Assembly (NCBI RefSeq): GCF_019702925.1
Contig: NZ_AP024713.1
Coordinates: 1,488,001 to 1,552,000 of the forward strand
DNA from: Campylobacter sp. 19-13652
GTDB lineage: Bacteria; Campylobacterota; Campylobacteria; Campylobacterales; Campylobacteraceae
DNA length: 64,000 nt
Direction: 5' to 3'
Shown: one piece after another, positions 7,750 through 18,148 of the stretch
Layout of the letters: every line of letters starts with the position of its first letter
Position numbering within the stretch: the stretch's first letter is position 1
The notes under the pieces: model-generated
Database searches by the model: none
Seen by the model: the letters and a program-made list of their open reading frames with translations, nothing else
Told to the model about the DNA's origin: nothing
Program-made: the position numbers and the translations under genes

Positions 7750-10433
7750 TAAACCAGACCAATACCCTTTATAAAATCAGCGTCTTTTTTAGAGCTAGAT
7801 AGCATAAAAGAACTTAACATTTTCTCTTGAGTTTCTGCAGAACAGTATATTTTTAATTTTCTTTTTGCTCTAGTAATTGCAGTGTAAAAAATGTTGTGTG
7901 TTATCTGCTCACCCACTTCATCGGTAATTACTATTTTTACAGAATCATACTCCAAACCCTGAGATTTATGAATGGAAACTGCATATGATATTGAAAAAGG
8001 AACGCTTTTTATAGCATCGTCGCTATCGCTGTCTATTATTTTATTTACGCTAAATCCAACAATACTTTTACCATTTGAAACAGATATTAATTTTAGCTCT
8101 TGAGTAAGCCCTATATCTGCTATAATCTTATCCACCTCAACTTCAAAATATACCTCGTGTTCTCTGTCTTGTATAAATTTAATAGCCCCTTTTAAATTAT
8201 TATGAAGCACTGTTGAGAAAATATTATTTTCATTAAACACCACTGGATCATTTTCCTTAAAAATCCAAATACCCCAAGCTACAGTATTAGATTTGTTCGC
8301 ACTTTGTAAAAAATGATTAATATTATTTACTCCGTATAACCCATCGTAATTTAAACAAAGGACTATCTCATCATCAAAATCTTTATTAAAAATATCATCT
8401 CCTAGCTCAAAAACGTAATTATACGTTGCCATAAGTTCAGCTATACATTTATTATCCCTTACATTGCTCCAAAAATCAAGCAAGTTTTTATCATCGCTTC
8501 TGTAAGGATTTTTTAGCTCATAAATACAGTGTTTTGGCAGAAAATACCTAAGCACATCAAACCAGTTTCCATATTTTATAGCTTCTATTTGATATGTATC
8601 GCCAGATAAAATCAAAAGATTAAATTTAGCCTTTTTTAAAATTTTAACCATATCTTCGTTGCTAACAGTACTGCACTCATCTATAAATAATATATCACAC
8701 TCTATTTCTTGGTTCTTTTTGTCTAAAAACTTAGAAATAGTCTTTGTATTTTTATTATTCCCTGATACTTTTGTCTTTAAATTTTCCACCGCTGGATTTG
8801 TCTGAGCTAAATAAATTTTATCTTTATCAAAAAATATCTCAGATATATATCTTAATAGCGTAGATTTGCCAGTTCCAGCCGCTCCACACACAAAAGCAAC
8901 TCTTGATTTTGTAAAAATATTTTGCAATGTTTCCTTTTTATAGCTATCATCTATATCATTTTCATCAAGCCACCTCTTTGCCAAATCAACATACCCCATA
9001 ACACCATTAGTACAAAATTTTTTTATTGTATTAATAACATCTACTATATTATCTTCGTATCCTTTTATAAAAATTTTATTATTACGGATGCAAAGCTCTC
9101 TATTTTTATGTGTTTTATATAATTTGCTATTAAATTCTTTAATTAATTTTTCAATATCTTGCGCACCTAGTGTATCTTTGGCTTCTTGGACGTCTGTATA
9201 AAGCTGCTTATTTATTTCTGCATTATTTAATATCTTTCTTGCTAAAAATTCACACCTTCTGTTTTCATAATCTATACATTTTAATAAATCTTTTAATTTT
9301 GGATTATGCTTAATAAGCGATGTAGCAAACGGCATTTGATCAAACGGAATAACACCGTTTGTAAGGTAAAGATTGTTTATCAAATTATTTTCTTGTGATT
9401 GCCACTGATTTTTTATTACTTTATTTTTCATAGTAAAAAGCAAATACCTAATTATATTTGCGCTAGATTTCTTCTTTAAAACAATATCTCTACATTTGTC
9501 TAAAATATTTAAAAAAGTAATAGCAATTTTCTTATCATCAATATGATTTTTAAATCTCAAATACTCATCATCATTCATAAGAACAATATCAAGGAGATTG
9601 CTGCCCGTATTAGATATATATTTAGAGATTCTTTCACACTCTGTTTTGCCTATATTTTTTGAATTTGAAAAAATATAGGCAAAATTTTTATATTCACAAT
9701 ATCTTATAGATACTTCCATATTGTATATTATATTTATTGGCATAGTCTTATTTAAAATAGAAACACCATCTTTTAATATGCTTGCAGAAATAGAATAGTT
9801 TCTAGGCGGCTCTTCTTTGCTAAATGCTATTATTCTATCAAATTTGCTAGCATTGTCTGTAGCTATACTCAAAGATATCTCATAAAATAAAACATCATTG
9901 AGCACAATAGGCTTTACTTTGTGTATATAAAATCTATCCCTCCTACTCTCTGGAATAAGCCTAAAATTATTCAATCTATCAAATATTTTTTCATAATACT
10001 CAGTAAACTTAGGATCTAAGTCTAATGGAAATAAATTTAAATTATGTAGTATTTTTATATTATATTTTTCTGAAAAAATATTTTTTAATCTTACTAAATA
10101 AGAATAATATTTAAGCATTAACCTTTGGGAATTATCTTCCGTTTGTATATAATGGGATGTAACAATTTGCAAATAATGATGAAAGTCGCTTAAAAACCTA
10201 AACTCTTTTTTTAAATTTTTTATCTTACTTGGTGCACATTTTATATTATAATATTTTATTTCAGCACCTAATTTCTGTTCTTTTGCACAGATATATAAGC
10301 TTACATATTCTACGAATGTTCTTAGATTACCCAGTATGTTTTGGGCTAAAAAGCCTCTTTCATTAGAACTTTTATCAATATTTTTGCATATATTTTTATC
10401 TAAATCATAAATTTTACTCAATAAATTATCCAT
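7749..10433 (-). CDS. Superfamily 1 helicase-like protein with a long uncharacterised N-terminal region
   Basis: About 894 residues from ATG 10433 (MDNLLSKIYDL; AAGGAT 7 bases upstream). The C-terminal 380 residues hold RecD/UvrD-type motor motifs: Walker A GAAGTGKSTLL, motif II DILFIDECS, motif III LILSGDTYQIE, motif IV region YELKNPYRSDD, and motifs V/VI SISYAVSIHKSQGLEYD plus FYTAITRAKRKL. The first 510 residues match nothing I recognise. Base composition is much more AT-rich than the flanking uvrA and dms genes and codon use follows, indicating transfer. There is no partner nuclease gene next to it. A DNA-repair or phage-defence role is plausible but unproven. Confidence 0.75.
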   Translation of the reverse strand: MDNLLSKIYDLDKNICKNIDKSSNERGFLAQNILGNLRTFVEYVSLYICAKEQKLGAEIKYYNIKCAPSKIKNLKKEFRFLSDFHHYLQIVTSHYIQTEDNSQRLMLKYYSYLVRLKNIFSEKYNIKILHNLNLFPLDLDPKFTEYYEKIFDRLNNFRLIPESRRDRFYIHKVKPIVLNDVLFYEISLSIATDNASKFDRIIAFSKEEPPRNYSISASILKDGVSILNKTMPINIIYNMEVSIRYCEYKNFAYIFSNSKNIGKTECERISKYISNTGSNLLDIVLMNDDEYLRFKNHIDDKKIAITFLNILDKCRDIVLKKKSSANIIRYLLFTMKNKVIKNQWQSQENNLINNLYLTNGVIPFDQMPFATSLIKHNPKLKDLLKCIDYENRRCEFLARKILNNAEINKQLYTDVQEAKDTLGAQDIEKLIKEFNSKLYKTHKNRELCIRNNKIFIKGYEDNIVDVINTIKKFCTNGVMGYVDLAKRWLDENDIDDSYKKETLQNIFTKSRVAFVCGAAGTGKSTLLRYISEIFFDKDKIYLAQTNPAVENLKTKVSGNNKNTKTISKFLDKKNQEIECDILFIDECSTVSNEDMVKILKKAKFNLLILSGDTYQIEAIKYGNWFDVLRYFLPKHCIYELKNPYRSDDKNLLDFWSNVRDNKCIAELMATYNYVFELGDDIFNKDFDDEIVLCLNYDGLYGVNNINHFLQSANKSNTVAWGIWIFKENDPVVFNENNIFSTVLHNNLKGAIKFIQDREHEVYFEVEVDKIIADIGLTQELKLISVSNGKSIVGFSVNKIIDSDSDDAIKSVPFSISYAVSIHKSQGLEYDSVKIVITDEVGEQITHNIFYTAITRAKRKLKIYCSAETQEKMLSSFMLSSSKKDADFIKGIGLV

Positions 10434-10468
10434 ATACCAATCCTTAATAATAATTATCAAATTAGTAT

Positions 10469-10474
10469 ATTATA
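10469..10474 (-). promoter_or_regulatory. Candidate -10 box of the helicase gene
   Basis: TATAAT on the minus strand within an AT-rich leader, about 35 bases before ATG 10433 and just past the end of uvrA. Confidence 0.4.
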
Positions 10475-10498
10475 TCTATATAAAAATTTAATTAAATC

Positions 10499-13318
10499 TC
10501 ACCCTATCCCAAGCTCCTGCGCTAGGTATTTGCCTGTGTAGCTGCCAGTTTTTTCCCACTCACGAGCAACCTTTGCTACGCTACCTTTAGCTATTACCTT
10601 GCCGCCCTTTGCACCGCCCTCTGGCCCCATGTCGATTAGGTAGTCGCAGTTTTTTATCACGTCCAAATTATGCTCAATCACCAGCACCGAGTTGCCAAGC
10701 TCCACTAGGTGATGCAGTACCCTTACTAGCCTATCCACATCGGCAAAGTGAAGTCCAGTCGTCGGCTCATCGAGTACATATAGCGTCTTTCCAGTATCAC
10801 TCCTACTTAGCTCTTTGGCTAGCTTTACACGCTGCGCCTCGCCTCCACTAAGCGTCGTAGCGTTTTGCCCCAGCGTGATATATCCTAGCCCCACATCAGA
10901 TAGCGTCTTTAGCTTTTGTTTTATCTTTGGCACCGCTGCAAAAAACTCAAGCGCCTCGTCTATACTCATATTTAGCACGTCGCTTATATTTTTGCCCTTG
11001 TATAAAATTTCAAGCGTCTGGGGATTATACCGCTTGCCAGCACATGCGTCACAGATGACATTTATATCGGGCAGAAAGTGCATCTCTATCTTTAGCTCAC
11101 CCTCGCCCTGGCACTTCTCACAACGCCCACCACGCACGTTAAAGCTAAACCGCCCTATCTTATACCCACGCAGCTTTGCCTCCTTTGTCTCAGCAAAGAT
11201 AGAGCGTATATCATCCATTACACCCGTGTATGTGGCTGGATTTGAGCGTGGGGTGCGCCCTATGGGGCTTTGATCTAGGTAGATTACCTTATCGCACTGA
11301 TCAAGCCCATCTAGCTGCACGCCTTTTACCTTTTTTACCTTTTTGGCGTGATTTAGCGCTTCAAGCGCATTTGGCAGTAGCGTTTGAAGTATCAGCGAGC
11401 TTTTACCACTGCCACTAACACCTGTAATGCCTACGAGATTTCGTAATGGGAATTTAACACTTAGATTTTGTATATTATTTATGCTTACCCCACTTAGGCT
11501 TAGCCACTGCTCTTGCTTGCGATTTTTCTGGTAGTTTATCTCACGCTCACCGTTTAGATACTGCGCAGTTGCGGTGTGAGCCTTTAAAAGCTCATCATAG
11601 CTACCACTAAATATCACTCGTCCGCCATTTACCCCAGCGCCATCACCTATATCGACGATAAAATCGCTCGCCTCAATAGTCTTTTTATCATGCTCTACGA
11701 CGATTACGGAGTTGCCTTTTTGCTGTAAATTTTTAAGCGTTCTTATAAGCTTTACAGTGTCTCTTTCGTGAAGTCCGATACTAGGCTCATCAAGCACGTA
11801 CATCACGCCACTTAGTCCACTTCCTATCTGGCTTGCGATGCGGATACGCTGAGCCTCACCACCACTTATCGTGCGTGCGTCGCGTCCCAGTGAGAGATAG
11901 CCAAGCCCCACATCAAAAAGAAAATAAAGCCTCTCGTTAATCTCTTTTAAAATAGGTGCGGCTATCATGGAGTTTTGCTCACTTAAATAGCTAAAATTGC
12001 CAGCATCGCTAAAAAATTTAACACAATCTTCTATGCTAAGATCAAGTATATCCCCTATCCCTCGCCCAGCCACTCGCACAGCCAGACTTTCGGGGCGCAG
12101 ACGCTTGCCACCGCACTCAGAGCAGACTTTTTCACTCATATATTCGCTTAGGTCTTTTTCGTTTTTTAAAATATCATAAGCCATCTTCATTACGCCCTCA
12201 AATTTACGGCTTAAAAGGTGTCTTTTCCAGTAAAACTCTACCTCCTTTGCACTTCCATACAGCACCAGCCTACGCTCATCATCACTTAACTCATCGTAAG
12301 CAACATTTGTCCGCACGCCGTTTTGCTCGCAAAAAGCAGCTAGAAATTTAGCATAGTAGCTCATGTTGTACCCATGCATTATCCTTACAGCACCCTGCTC
12401 TATGCTCTTACTTTCGTCGATGATTTTAGCCAGGTCTATGGTGTAGCGAATGCCCAACCCATCGCAGTTTGGGCAGGCTCCCTTTGGGCTATTAAAGCTA
12501 AAGCTAAGCGGCTCAAGCGGAGTGAATGAAATTTTACAATCAAAGCACGCCATATGCTCGCTGTAGTGTATGTGAGCCTGCTCAAGCCCCAGCTCATCGG
12601 CATTTAGTACGTCTATTTCCACCTCGCCATAGCTCTCTTTTAGGGCTTTTTCCACATCGCTTGCTAGACGGGTTTTATTCTCGTCATTTATACTTATACG
12701 ATCAATTAATAATTTTATGGTGTGTTTTTTAGTTTTTGCCAGCTCTATCTCATCATCAAGACGCACAATTACGCCGTCTATTAGCGCTCTGACGTAGCCC
12801 TTTTGGCGCAGGCTTTCTATAAGCCCCTCAAAGCTACCCTTTTTCTCACGTACAAGCGGAGCTAGGATATTTATTTTTGCACCCTCTTTTAATTTTGCGA
12901 TTTCATTTATTATATCGCTTGAGCTCATTTTGCTGATAGGCTTGCCGCATTTATGGCAGTGCTGTACACCCACCCTAGCATAAAGCAGCCTTAAATAATC
13001 ATAAATCTCAGTGATAGTCCCCACAGTTGAGCGCGGGTTTTTGCTCGTTGTTTTTTGATCTATCGCAATAGCTGGAGTTAGCCCCTCGATTTTATCCACA
13101 TCAGGCTTTCCCACACGGTCAAGAAACTGCCTTGCATAGCTTGAAAGGCTCTCGATATATCGTCGCTGCCCCTCAGCATAAAGTGTATCAAAAGCAAGTG
13201 TGCTCTTGCCACTACCTGAAAGACCTGTAAAAACCACAAGCTTGTTTTTTGGAATTTCTAGGCTTATATTTTTTAGATTATGCTCTTTTGCGCCTGTTAT
13301 TCTTATAGTATCGTTCAT
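10499..13318 (-). CDS. uvrA: Excinuclease ABC subunit A
   Basis: Damage-recognition ATPase of nucleotide excision repair, 939 residues, full length. Two ABC ATPase halves are visible: Walker A GLSGSGKST near the N-terminus and GVSGSGKSS in the second half, with two signatures (ISGGEAQRIRIA and LSGGEAQRVKLA). Zinc-binding cysteine groups (CHKCGKPI, CPNCDGLG, CEKCQGEGELKIEMHF) and the bound-DNA insertion are in the usual order. ATG 13318 opens MNDTIRITGAKEHNLKN, the canonical UvrA start. It appears monocistronic. Confidence 0.97.
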   Translation of the reverse strand: MNDTIRITGAKEHNLKNISLEIPKNKLVVFTGLSGSGKSTLAFDTLYAEGQRRYIESLSSYARQFLDRVGKPDVDKIEGLTPAIAIDQKTTSKNPRSTVGTITEIYDYLRLLYARVGVQHCHKCGKPISKMSSSDIINEIAKLKEGAKINILAPLVREKKGSFEGLIESLRQKGYVRALIDGVIVRLDDEIELAKTKKHTIKLLIDRISINDENKTRLASDVEKALKESYGEVEIDVLNADELGLEQAHIHYSEHMACFDCKISFTPLEPLSFSFNSPKGACPNCDGLGIRYTIDLAKIIDESKSIEQGAVRIMHGYNMSYYAKFLAAFCEQNGVRTNVAYDELSDDERRLVLYGSAKEVEFYWKRHLLSRKFEGVMKMAYDILKNEKDLSEYMSEKVCSECGGKRLRPESLAVRVAGRGIGDILDLSIEDCVKFFSDAGNFSYLSEQNSMIAAPILKEINERLYFLFDVGLGYLSLGRDARTISGGEAQRIRIASQIGSGLSGVMYVLDEPSIGLHERDTVKLIRTLKNLQQKGNSVIVVEHDKKTIEASDFIVDIGDGAGVNGGRVIFSGSYDELLKAHTATAQYLNGEREINYQKNRKQEQWLSLSGVSINNIQNLSVKFPLRNLVGITGVSGSGKSSLILQTLLPNALEALNHAKKVKKVKGVQLDGLDQCDKVIYLDQSPIGRTPRSNPATYTGVMDDIRSIFAETKEAKLRGYKIGRFSFNVRGGRCEKCQGEGELKIEMHFLPDINVICDACAGKRYNPQTLEILYKGKNISDVLNMSIDEALEFFAAVPKIKQKLKTLSDVGLGYITLGQNATTLSGGEAQRVKLAKELSRSDTGKTLYVLDEPTTGLHFADVDRLVRVLHHLVELGNSVLVIEHNLDVIKNCDYLIDMGPEGGAKGGKVIAKGSVAKVAREWEKTGSYTGKYLAQELGIG

Positions 13319-13426
13319 GTTTTATCCAAATTTAAATTTAACCTGTGATTATATCTAAGTTTTTAAAACAGCTTTTTAAATTTGAAAAATTAAAATGCAG
13401 ATTAAAGCCGCACAAATTACCGACGA

Positions 13427-14671
13427 CTAAAGCCTACCCTCAGCGTTTTTGTAGATATTTTTTATATCATACACGAGACAACCATTAAGCTCTAAATTTT
13501 TAAATTCATTATGCGCCACAGCTAGCACAACGCAGTCATAATCTTTAAATTTAACCTCATTAAATTTAAGTATACTTATGCCATACTCATGCTCCACCTC
13601 AGCCTCGCTCGCCCACGGATCACACACCGACACACAGCAGCCAAACTCCCCTAGCTCACGCACTACGTCAATTACTCGTGAGTTGCGTATGTCTGGGCAG
13701 TTTTCCTTAAACGTAATTCCACACACAAGCACCCTCGCGCCCTTTATCTGCACGCCATGTTTTATCATCATTTTTACCACGCTTGAAGCGACGTAGCGCC
13801 CCATTTCGTCATTTATACGCCTGCCAGCTAGAATGATCTCAGGATGATAGCCCACCTGCGTAGCCTTGTGCGTGAGGTAGTACGGATCCACGCCTATGCA
13901 GTGTCCGCCCACAAGCCCAGGGCGGAAGTTTAAAAAATTCCACTTCGTACTAGCTGCGTCAAGCACTGCGTTTGTATCGATGTCTAGGCGATTAAAGAGC
14001 ATTGCAAGCTCGTTTACAAAGGCGATATTTATATCGCGCTGAGTATTTTCTATCACCTTTGCAGCCTCAGCCACTTTTATGCTTTGTGCACGGTATGTGC
14101 CAGCGGTTATGACGCTAGAATAGACGCTGTCAACTATATCAAGCGCAGCCTCGGAGCTAGCGGAGACTATTTTTCTGATTTTAGTGACTGTATGCTCTTT
14201 GTCGCCTGGATTTATCCGCTCTGGGCTGTATCCGCACTCAAAATCTTGATTAAACTTAAGTCCGCTAATCTCCTCTAAAATAGGCACGCAAACCTCCTGC
14301 GTAACCCCTGGATAAACGGTGCTTTCATACACCACTATATCGCCGCGCTTTAGTACGCTAGCTACTGTTTTTGTCGCCCCTATGACCGGACGTAGGTCTG
14401 GTTGATTTGCGCTATCAACTGGGGTTGGGACGGTAACTATATAAAAATCGCAATCAGCAATACTTGCCGCATCAGAGCTAAATCTTAGCCCATTGCGCTT
14501 AGCTTCATTTAGCAAATCACTATCAACCTCAAGCGTACGGTCAAAGCCCTCATTTAGCTCATCTATGCGAGATTTATTTATATCAAATCCGATAACTTCG
14601 TGCTTTGCGCTTAAAGCCACTCCTAGAGGAAGCCCAACATAACCAAGTCCTATTAGCGCTATTTTTCTCAT
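13427..14671 (-). CDS. UDP-N-acetyl-hexosamine 6-dehydrogenase (WbpO/TviB type)
   Basis: A 414-residue nucleotide-sugar dehydrogenase that oxidises C6 of a UDP-HexNAc to the uronate in two NAD-dependent steps, for surface polysaccharide. Visible are the Rossmann motif [14 protein letters not shown], the substrate-binding [13 protein letters not shown] region, [13 protein letters not shown], and the catalytic Cys in [15 protein letters not shown]. The length and the [16 protein letters not shown] segment favour the WbpO/TviB (UDP-GalNAc or UDP-GlcNAc) branch over UDP-glucose dehydrogenase. It stands alone here, divergent from the next gene; the rest of its pathway is not beside it. Confidence 0.85.
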   Translation of the reverse strand: MRKIALIGLGYVGLPLGVALSAKHEVIGFDINKSRIDELNEGFDRTLEVDSDLLNEAKRNGLRFSSDAASIADCDFYIVTVPTPVDSANQPDLRPVIGATKTVASVLKRGDIVVYESTVYPGVTQEVCVPILEEISGLKFNQDFECGYSPERINPGDKEHTVTKIRKIVSASSEAALDIVDSVYSSVITAGTYRAQSIKVAEAAKVIENTQRDINIAFVNELAMLFNRLDIDTNAVLDAASTKWNFLNFRPGLVGGHCIGVDPYYLTHKATQVGYHPEIILAGRRINDEMGRYVASSVVKMMIKHGVQIKGARVLVCGITFKENCPDIRNSRVIDVVRELGEFGCCVSVCDPWASEAEVEHEYGISILKFNEVKFKDYDCVVLAVAHNEFKNLELNGCLVYDIKNIYKNAEGRL

Positions 14672-14783
14672 ATTTTGTCCTTGATATTTTTGTGAGTGAT
14701 TTTATCAAAATTTACTTAAATTTATCGTTTTTTTACGCAAAAAAGGCTAAAATCAAGCTTACATTATAAATTTAAGGATATAA

Positions 14784-15686
14784 GTGATAATCAAAGAGAT
14801 CGAACGCTTTAAGCAAGCGCGCTACAAGCTAAGAGCCTACGTCAGCTATCTTTTTGAGCGCAATCTACCAAATCATCTGCCAGGAGTAAATGAGAGCATT
14901 TTACGAGAGGGATTTGACAAAATCGCTCACGAAGTTGACGGATTTGAGGCGTTTTATCTGCTTGATGCGTGTGGGGTGCAGTTAGGGGATGCGATATGCG
15001 TTAGTGGCGAGCTAAACACACAGGCTGGAAAAGACAGGAGTAACCGCGCCTACTACTACCGCGCAGTTAGAGAGCAGCACGCCATCATCACAGACCCCTA
15101 CCCATCAAGCATAAATGGCGAGCTTTGCGTTACGGCTAGCATGCCAGTTTATGATGATAAGGGCGTGCTTAAATTTGTCGCTTGCATGGATATAAGCCTC
15201 TCAAATATCCTAAAAATCGCTGGTAGTGGCTGGCTTGAAGGCTGCTTTGACAAGACGCTAAAGGGAATTTATGCACTATTTTGCGCTGCGCTTTTGATGA
15301 TATGTGCGGTGCTATTTTATCGCGGAGTGGAGAGCTTTTTACAGCGGGATTTTAGGCATATAAATATAGAGGAAATTTTCTCATCCACCATAATCCTCAC
15401 ACTTGCTTTGGCGATTTTTGATCTAGTAAAGACAATTTTTGAAGAGGAAGTCATAGGGGAAAATCACAACAACGACACGCTAGCTTATAAAACCATGGTG
15501 CGCTTTATAGGCTCAATCATCATAGCCCTTGCAATTGAGGCGCTCATGCTCGTATTTAAATTTGCTATCACCGCACCAGAACAAATTGTAAACGCTATTT
15601 ATTTAATAGGTGGCGTTTCACTTTTGATGGTCTCACTCTCGCTTTATCTCTTTGCCGCAAACAGACGAAAAAAGGAGACAAAATGA
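14784..15686 (+). CDS. Membrane protein with extracytoplasmic PDC/Cache-like sensor domain
   Basis: A 300-residue protein starting at GTG 14784 (AAGGATATAA upstream). Residues about 30-150 look like a PDC/Cache fold (the RSNRAYYYRAVREQHAIITDP segment and VTASMPVYDDKGVLKFVACMDI, typical of ligand sensors). The C-terminal half has four membrane helices with a PsiE-like look (IIALAIEALMLVFKFAI). No kinase, cyclase or methyl-accepting domain follows, so the output is unknown. Its TGA overlaps the hisH ATG, so it is translationally coupled to the histidine genes. Confidence 0.65.
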   Translation: MIIKEIERFKQARYKLRAYVSYLFERNLPNHLPGVNESILREGFDKIAHEVDGFEAFYLLDACGVQLGDAICVSGELNTQAGKDRSNRAYYYRAVREQHAIITDPYPSSINGELCVTASMPVYDDKGVLKFVACMDISLSNILKIAGSGWLEGCFDKTLKGIYALFCAALLMICAVLFYRGVESFLQRDFRHINIEEIFSSTIILTLALAIFDLVKTIFEEEVIGENHNNDTLAYKTMVRFIGSIIIALAIEALMLVFKFAITAPEQIVNAIYLIGGVSLLMVSLSLYLFAANRRKKETK

Positions 15687-16300
15687 TAGCCATTATAAAC
15701 TACGGCGCAGGCAATATTAAAAGCGTACAAAACGCCTTGCTAGCAATAGGGGCTGATAGTAGGCTAATCTCCAGTAAAGACGAGCTTTTAGCCGGCGGAT
15801 TTACGCACGCAATACTGCCTGGGGTCGGGGCGTTTGGTGAGGCAATAACAAAGCTAAAAGAGCGCGAACTAGATTACGCCTTGCACGAGTATGTGGCGCG
15901 TGGTGGGGCACTTCTTGGAATTTGTCTTGGATTTCAGATACTTTTTGAGAGAGGGTATGAGTTTGGCTCGCACGAAGGGCTTGGGCTGCTTAAAGGCGAG
16001 GTCGTAAGCTTTAATAAAAATAAATTCAAATCCTCGCTAAAAATCCCCCACATGGGCTGGAATGAGATAAACTTTACTAAACAAAATAGCCTAACAAAGG
16101 GGTTAAAGCCGAGTGAATATTTTTACTTCGTGCATAGCTTTCACGCAATCTGCGATGATGATTTAGCCCTTGGAGTTTGCGAGTATGGCTATAAATTTAT
16201 CGCAGCCGCTGGGGCTAATAGGGTCTGGGGCTTTCAGCCGCACCCAGAAAAAAGCGCTAACGCAGGGCTAAAAATACTAAAAAATTTCAAGGAAATGTAA
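15683..16300 (+). CDS. hisH: Imidazole glycerol phosphate synthase, glutaminase subunit
   Basis: Provides ammonia to HisF in histidine biosynthesis. A 205-residue class I glutamine amidotransferase with the nucleophile Cys in [15 protein letters not shown] and the catalytic His-x-Glu in [10 protein letters not shown], plus the N-terminal [30 protein letters not shown] precedes the ATG, which overlaps the previous stop; the stop TAA shares a base with the hisA ATG. HisF is not in the window. Confidence 0.95.
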   Translation: MIAIINYGAGNIKSVQNALLAIGADSRLISSKDELLAGGFTHAILPGVGAFGEAITKLKERELDYALHEYVARGGALLGICLGFQILFERGYEFGSHEGLGLLKGEVVSFNKNKFKSSLKIPHMGWNEINFTKQNSLTKGLKPSEYFYFVHSFHAICDDDLALGVCEYGYKFIAAAGANRVWGFQPHPEKSANAGLKILKNFKEM

Positions 16301-17013
16301 TGCAAATTTATCCAGCCATAGATCTAAAAGAAGGCTGCGCCGTAAGGCTAAGCAAGGGCGAAATGAGTAGCGCAAAAATTTACAGCCGCGAGCCAGCCGA
16401 GCTTGCAAAGGTATTTGCTGATTTTGGAGCACAGTGGCTGCACGTTGTAGACCTTGATGGAGCGTTTGCCGCAGAGCTTGTAAATTTTAAAACTATTGAG
16501 AAAATCATAAAAGCAACAAATTTAAAAGTGCAAATAGGTGGCGGAATACGTGATGAGGAGCGCATAAAACGCTATCTTGACATAGGTGCAAGCAGAGTGA
16601 TTTTAGGCTCAATTGCGCTTAAAAATCCTAGCTTTGTCAAGGAAGTTGCACCAAAATATCCAGTCGTAGTCGGCATCGACGCAAGAGGCGGAATGGTCGC
16701 TACTGAGGGCTGGGCGCAGACTAGCAATGTAAGAGCTGATGTGCTAGCAAAGGAATTTAACACAAGCGGCGTAAGAGCCATAATCACCACAGACATCGAA
16801 AAAGACGGCATGCTAAAGGGTGTAAACACGGAACTTGTAAGGCAGGTAGCACTCTCTAGCGGACTTGAGACCATCGCAAGCGGAGGCGTAAGCTCACTAG
16901 ATGACATACGCACTCTTGCTGAGCTTGAGTACGTGGGAGGAGTGATTGTCGGCAAGGCGTACTATGAGGCTGGACTTGATTTAAGGCAGGCTTTTAGGAT
17001 AGCTGGGGCTTGA
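16300..17013 (+). CDS. hisA: Phosphoribosylformimino-5-aminoimidazole carboxamide ribotide isomerase
   Basis: Fourth step of histidine biosynthesis, a 237-residue beta/alpha-barrel. Catalytic Asp in [14 protein letters not shown] (position 8) and the partner Asp in [11 protein letters not shown]; phosphate-binding half-repeats [12 protein letters not shown] and [12 protein letters not shown]. It starts in the TAATG junction with hisH. Confidence 0.96.
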   Translation: MQIYPAIDLKEGCAVRLSKGEMSSAKIYSREPAELAKVFADFGAQWLHVVDLDGAFAAELVNFKTIEKIIKATNLKVQIGGGIRDEERIKRYLDIGASRVILGSIALKNPSFVKEVAPKYPVVVGIDARGGMVATEGWAQTSNVRADVLAKEFNTSGVRAIITTDIEKDGMLKGVNTELVRQVALSSGLETIASGGVSSLDDIRTLAELEYVGGVIVGKAYYEAGLDLRQAFRIAGA

Positions 17014-17114
17014 TTTTGGTTTTGGCTGGGCTGGGTTTTAACCCAACTAACTTTAAATTTCAAAAAAAGCATATATGAATTTAAAATTTAAGCTAAAAAT
17101 TATATTATTTTGCG

Positions 17115-17120
17115 TATAAT
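17115..17120 (+). promoter_or_regulatory. -10 box of tRNA-Ser
   Basis: TATAAT in the context TTTTGCGTATAAT, 19 bases before the mature tRNA start; the T-rich stretch upstream is the usual Campylobacter sigma-70 pattern. Confidence 0.6.
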
Positions 17121-17139
17121 CCTAATTTCAAAAACTTAC

Positions 17140-17230
17140 GGACAGGTGGGTGAGCGGCTGAAACCACACCCCTGCTAAGGGTGCAGCTCTTAATCGGGGC
17201 TCGAGGGTTCAAATCCCTCCCTGTCCGCCA
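17140..17230 (+). tRNA. tRNA-Ser (anticodon GCU)
   Basis: Acceptor stem GGACAGG / CCTGTCC with discriminator G and encoded CCA. Anticodon loop CTGCTAA gives anticodon GCU (codons AGC/AGU). A long class II variable arm and the T arm GAGGG-TTCAAAT-CCCTC are visible. Its last 17 bases are duplicated at 25362-25378, the other end of an integrated element. Confidence 0.95.
17214..17230. repeat. attL, 17-bp att core inside tRNA-Ser
   Basis: TCCCTCCCTGTCCGCCA, covering part of the T stem, the 3' acceptor strand, discriminator and CCA. It is identical to 25362-25378. Confidence 0.82.
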
Positions 17231-17581
17231 TACCCCTATTTTTCCCCAAACTTAAGCCACTGTTTCAGACTGTTTCAAGCCAAATTAAAAACTATTAAAA
17301 TCATCTCTCAAACCCGTATTTTAGGCACTTTTAGACCTCATCAGACGCCTTATTTTTACCCCCTTAATCTTGCTTTAGTGTTTCATTTAGGCTAAAATAA
17401 CAGCAGGGAAACAGCCAAATCGTGAGCCCATAAGTTAGACCACGAGCCTATTTTTACTAAACTTAAGCACTCTGTGGGCTCACAAATAATTACAAATAGT
17501 CACAATATGGCTACAACATAGCCATAAATGGGCTCAAAAATAGCTATTTGTGGTTACAGGGAAATATTAAAGGGGAATGCA
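17231..17581. other. Non-coding left arm of the element
   Basis: No gene is supported in these 350 bases. They hold a tandem CTGTTTCA motif (about 17260-17278) and an inverted repeat ATGGCTA / TAGCCAT near 17505-17525. These are plausible integrase arm sites or an operator for the following gene. Confidence 0.4.
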
Positions 17582-18148
17582 ATGCTAACTGATTTAAAGG
17601 CAAGAAAAGCAAAACCGCAAGAAAAAGAATACACTTTAGGCGATGGGAACCGCCTATTTTTACTTGTAAGACCAAATGGGACAAAGAGTTGGCTTTTTAT
17701 CTACACCGCACCAAACGGCAAGCGAGCCAAATTAACCCTAGGACGCTATCCAGCCCTAGGCATAGCAGGAGCGAGAAAGCTACGGGACCACGCCAGCACG
17801 CTACTAAATCAGAGCATAGACCCAAGAGAGTATCACAAAGCATTGAAAGCGGACGGCAAAAAAGAAGCGTGGCTACAGGAAAATTATCCGTCGTTACACA
17901 AAAATAAAAACGTGCTTACATCAGAGCTATTAAAAGACTACGCCACACTAAAGCAAAAAGAACACGCCATAAACGAAGCTTTTAAATTTATTAGTGAGAT
18001 TAATATCAGCAAGGACGAAAGAAGTGCGCTTAAAAAACTTGCCAGCACGCTAAATCACGCAAGCGAGCTATTAGCAAAAGCAAGCCCAGCACTAGAAAAA
18101 ATTAGCAAGCTAGACTATGAAATTAAAGCAAGGGGGCAGGAATGCTAA
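17582..18148 (+). CDS. Integrase arm-binding domain protein lacking a catalytic domain
   Basis: A 188-residue protein from ATG 17582 (AAAGGGGAATGCA upstream). Residues 1-90 are a DUF4102-type arm DNA-binding domain nearly matching that of the full integrase next door (both contain KRAKLTLGRYPAL and IDPRE). The rest is an unrelated helical, lysine-rich stretch with no R-H-R-Y residues. Its end overlaps the integrase start by 7 bases (GGAATGC), so the two are translationally coupled. It may compete for or modulate arm sites (a directionality factor or inhibitor), or be a remnant of an older integrase; the intact frame and coupling favour function. Confidence 0.7.
   Translation: MLTDLKARKAKPQEKEYTLGDGNRLFLLVRPNGTKSWLFIYTAPNGKRAKLTLGRYPALGIAGARKLRDHASTLLNQSIDPREYHKALKADGKKEAWLQENYPSLHKNKNVLTSELLKDYATLKQKEHAINEAFKFISEINISKDERSALKKLASTLNHASELLAKASPALEKISKLDYEIKARGQEC

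Noticed and set aside
17033-17046. Terminator after hisA (TGGGTT / AACCCA)
   Set aside because: Six-base stem with two-base loop and no T run; too weak to list as a feature.
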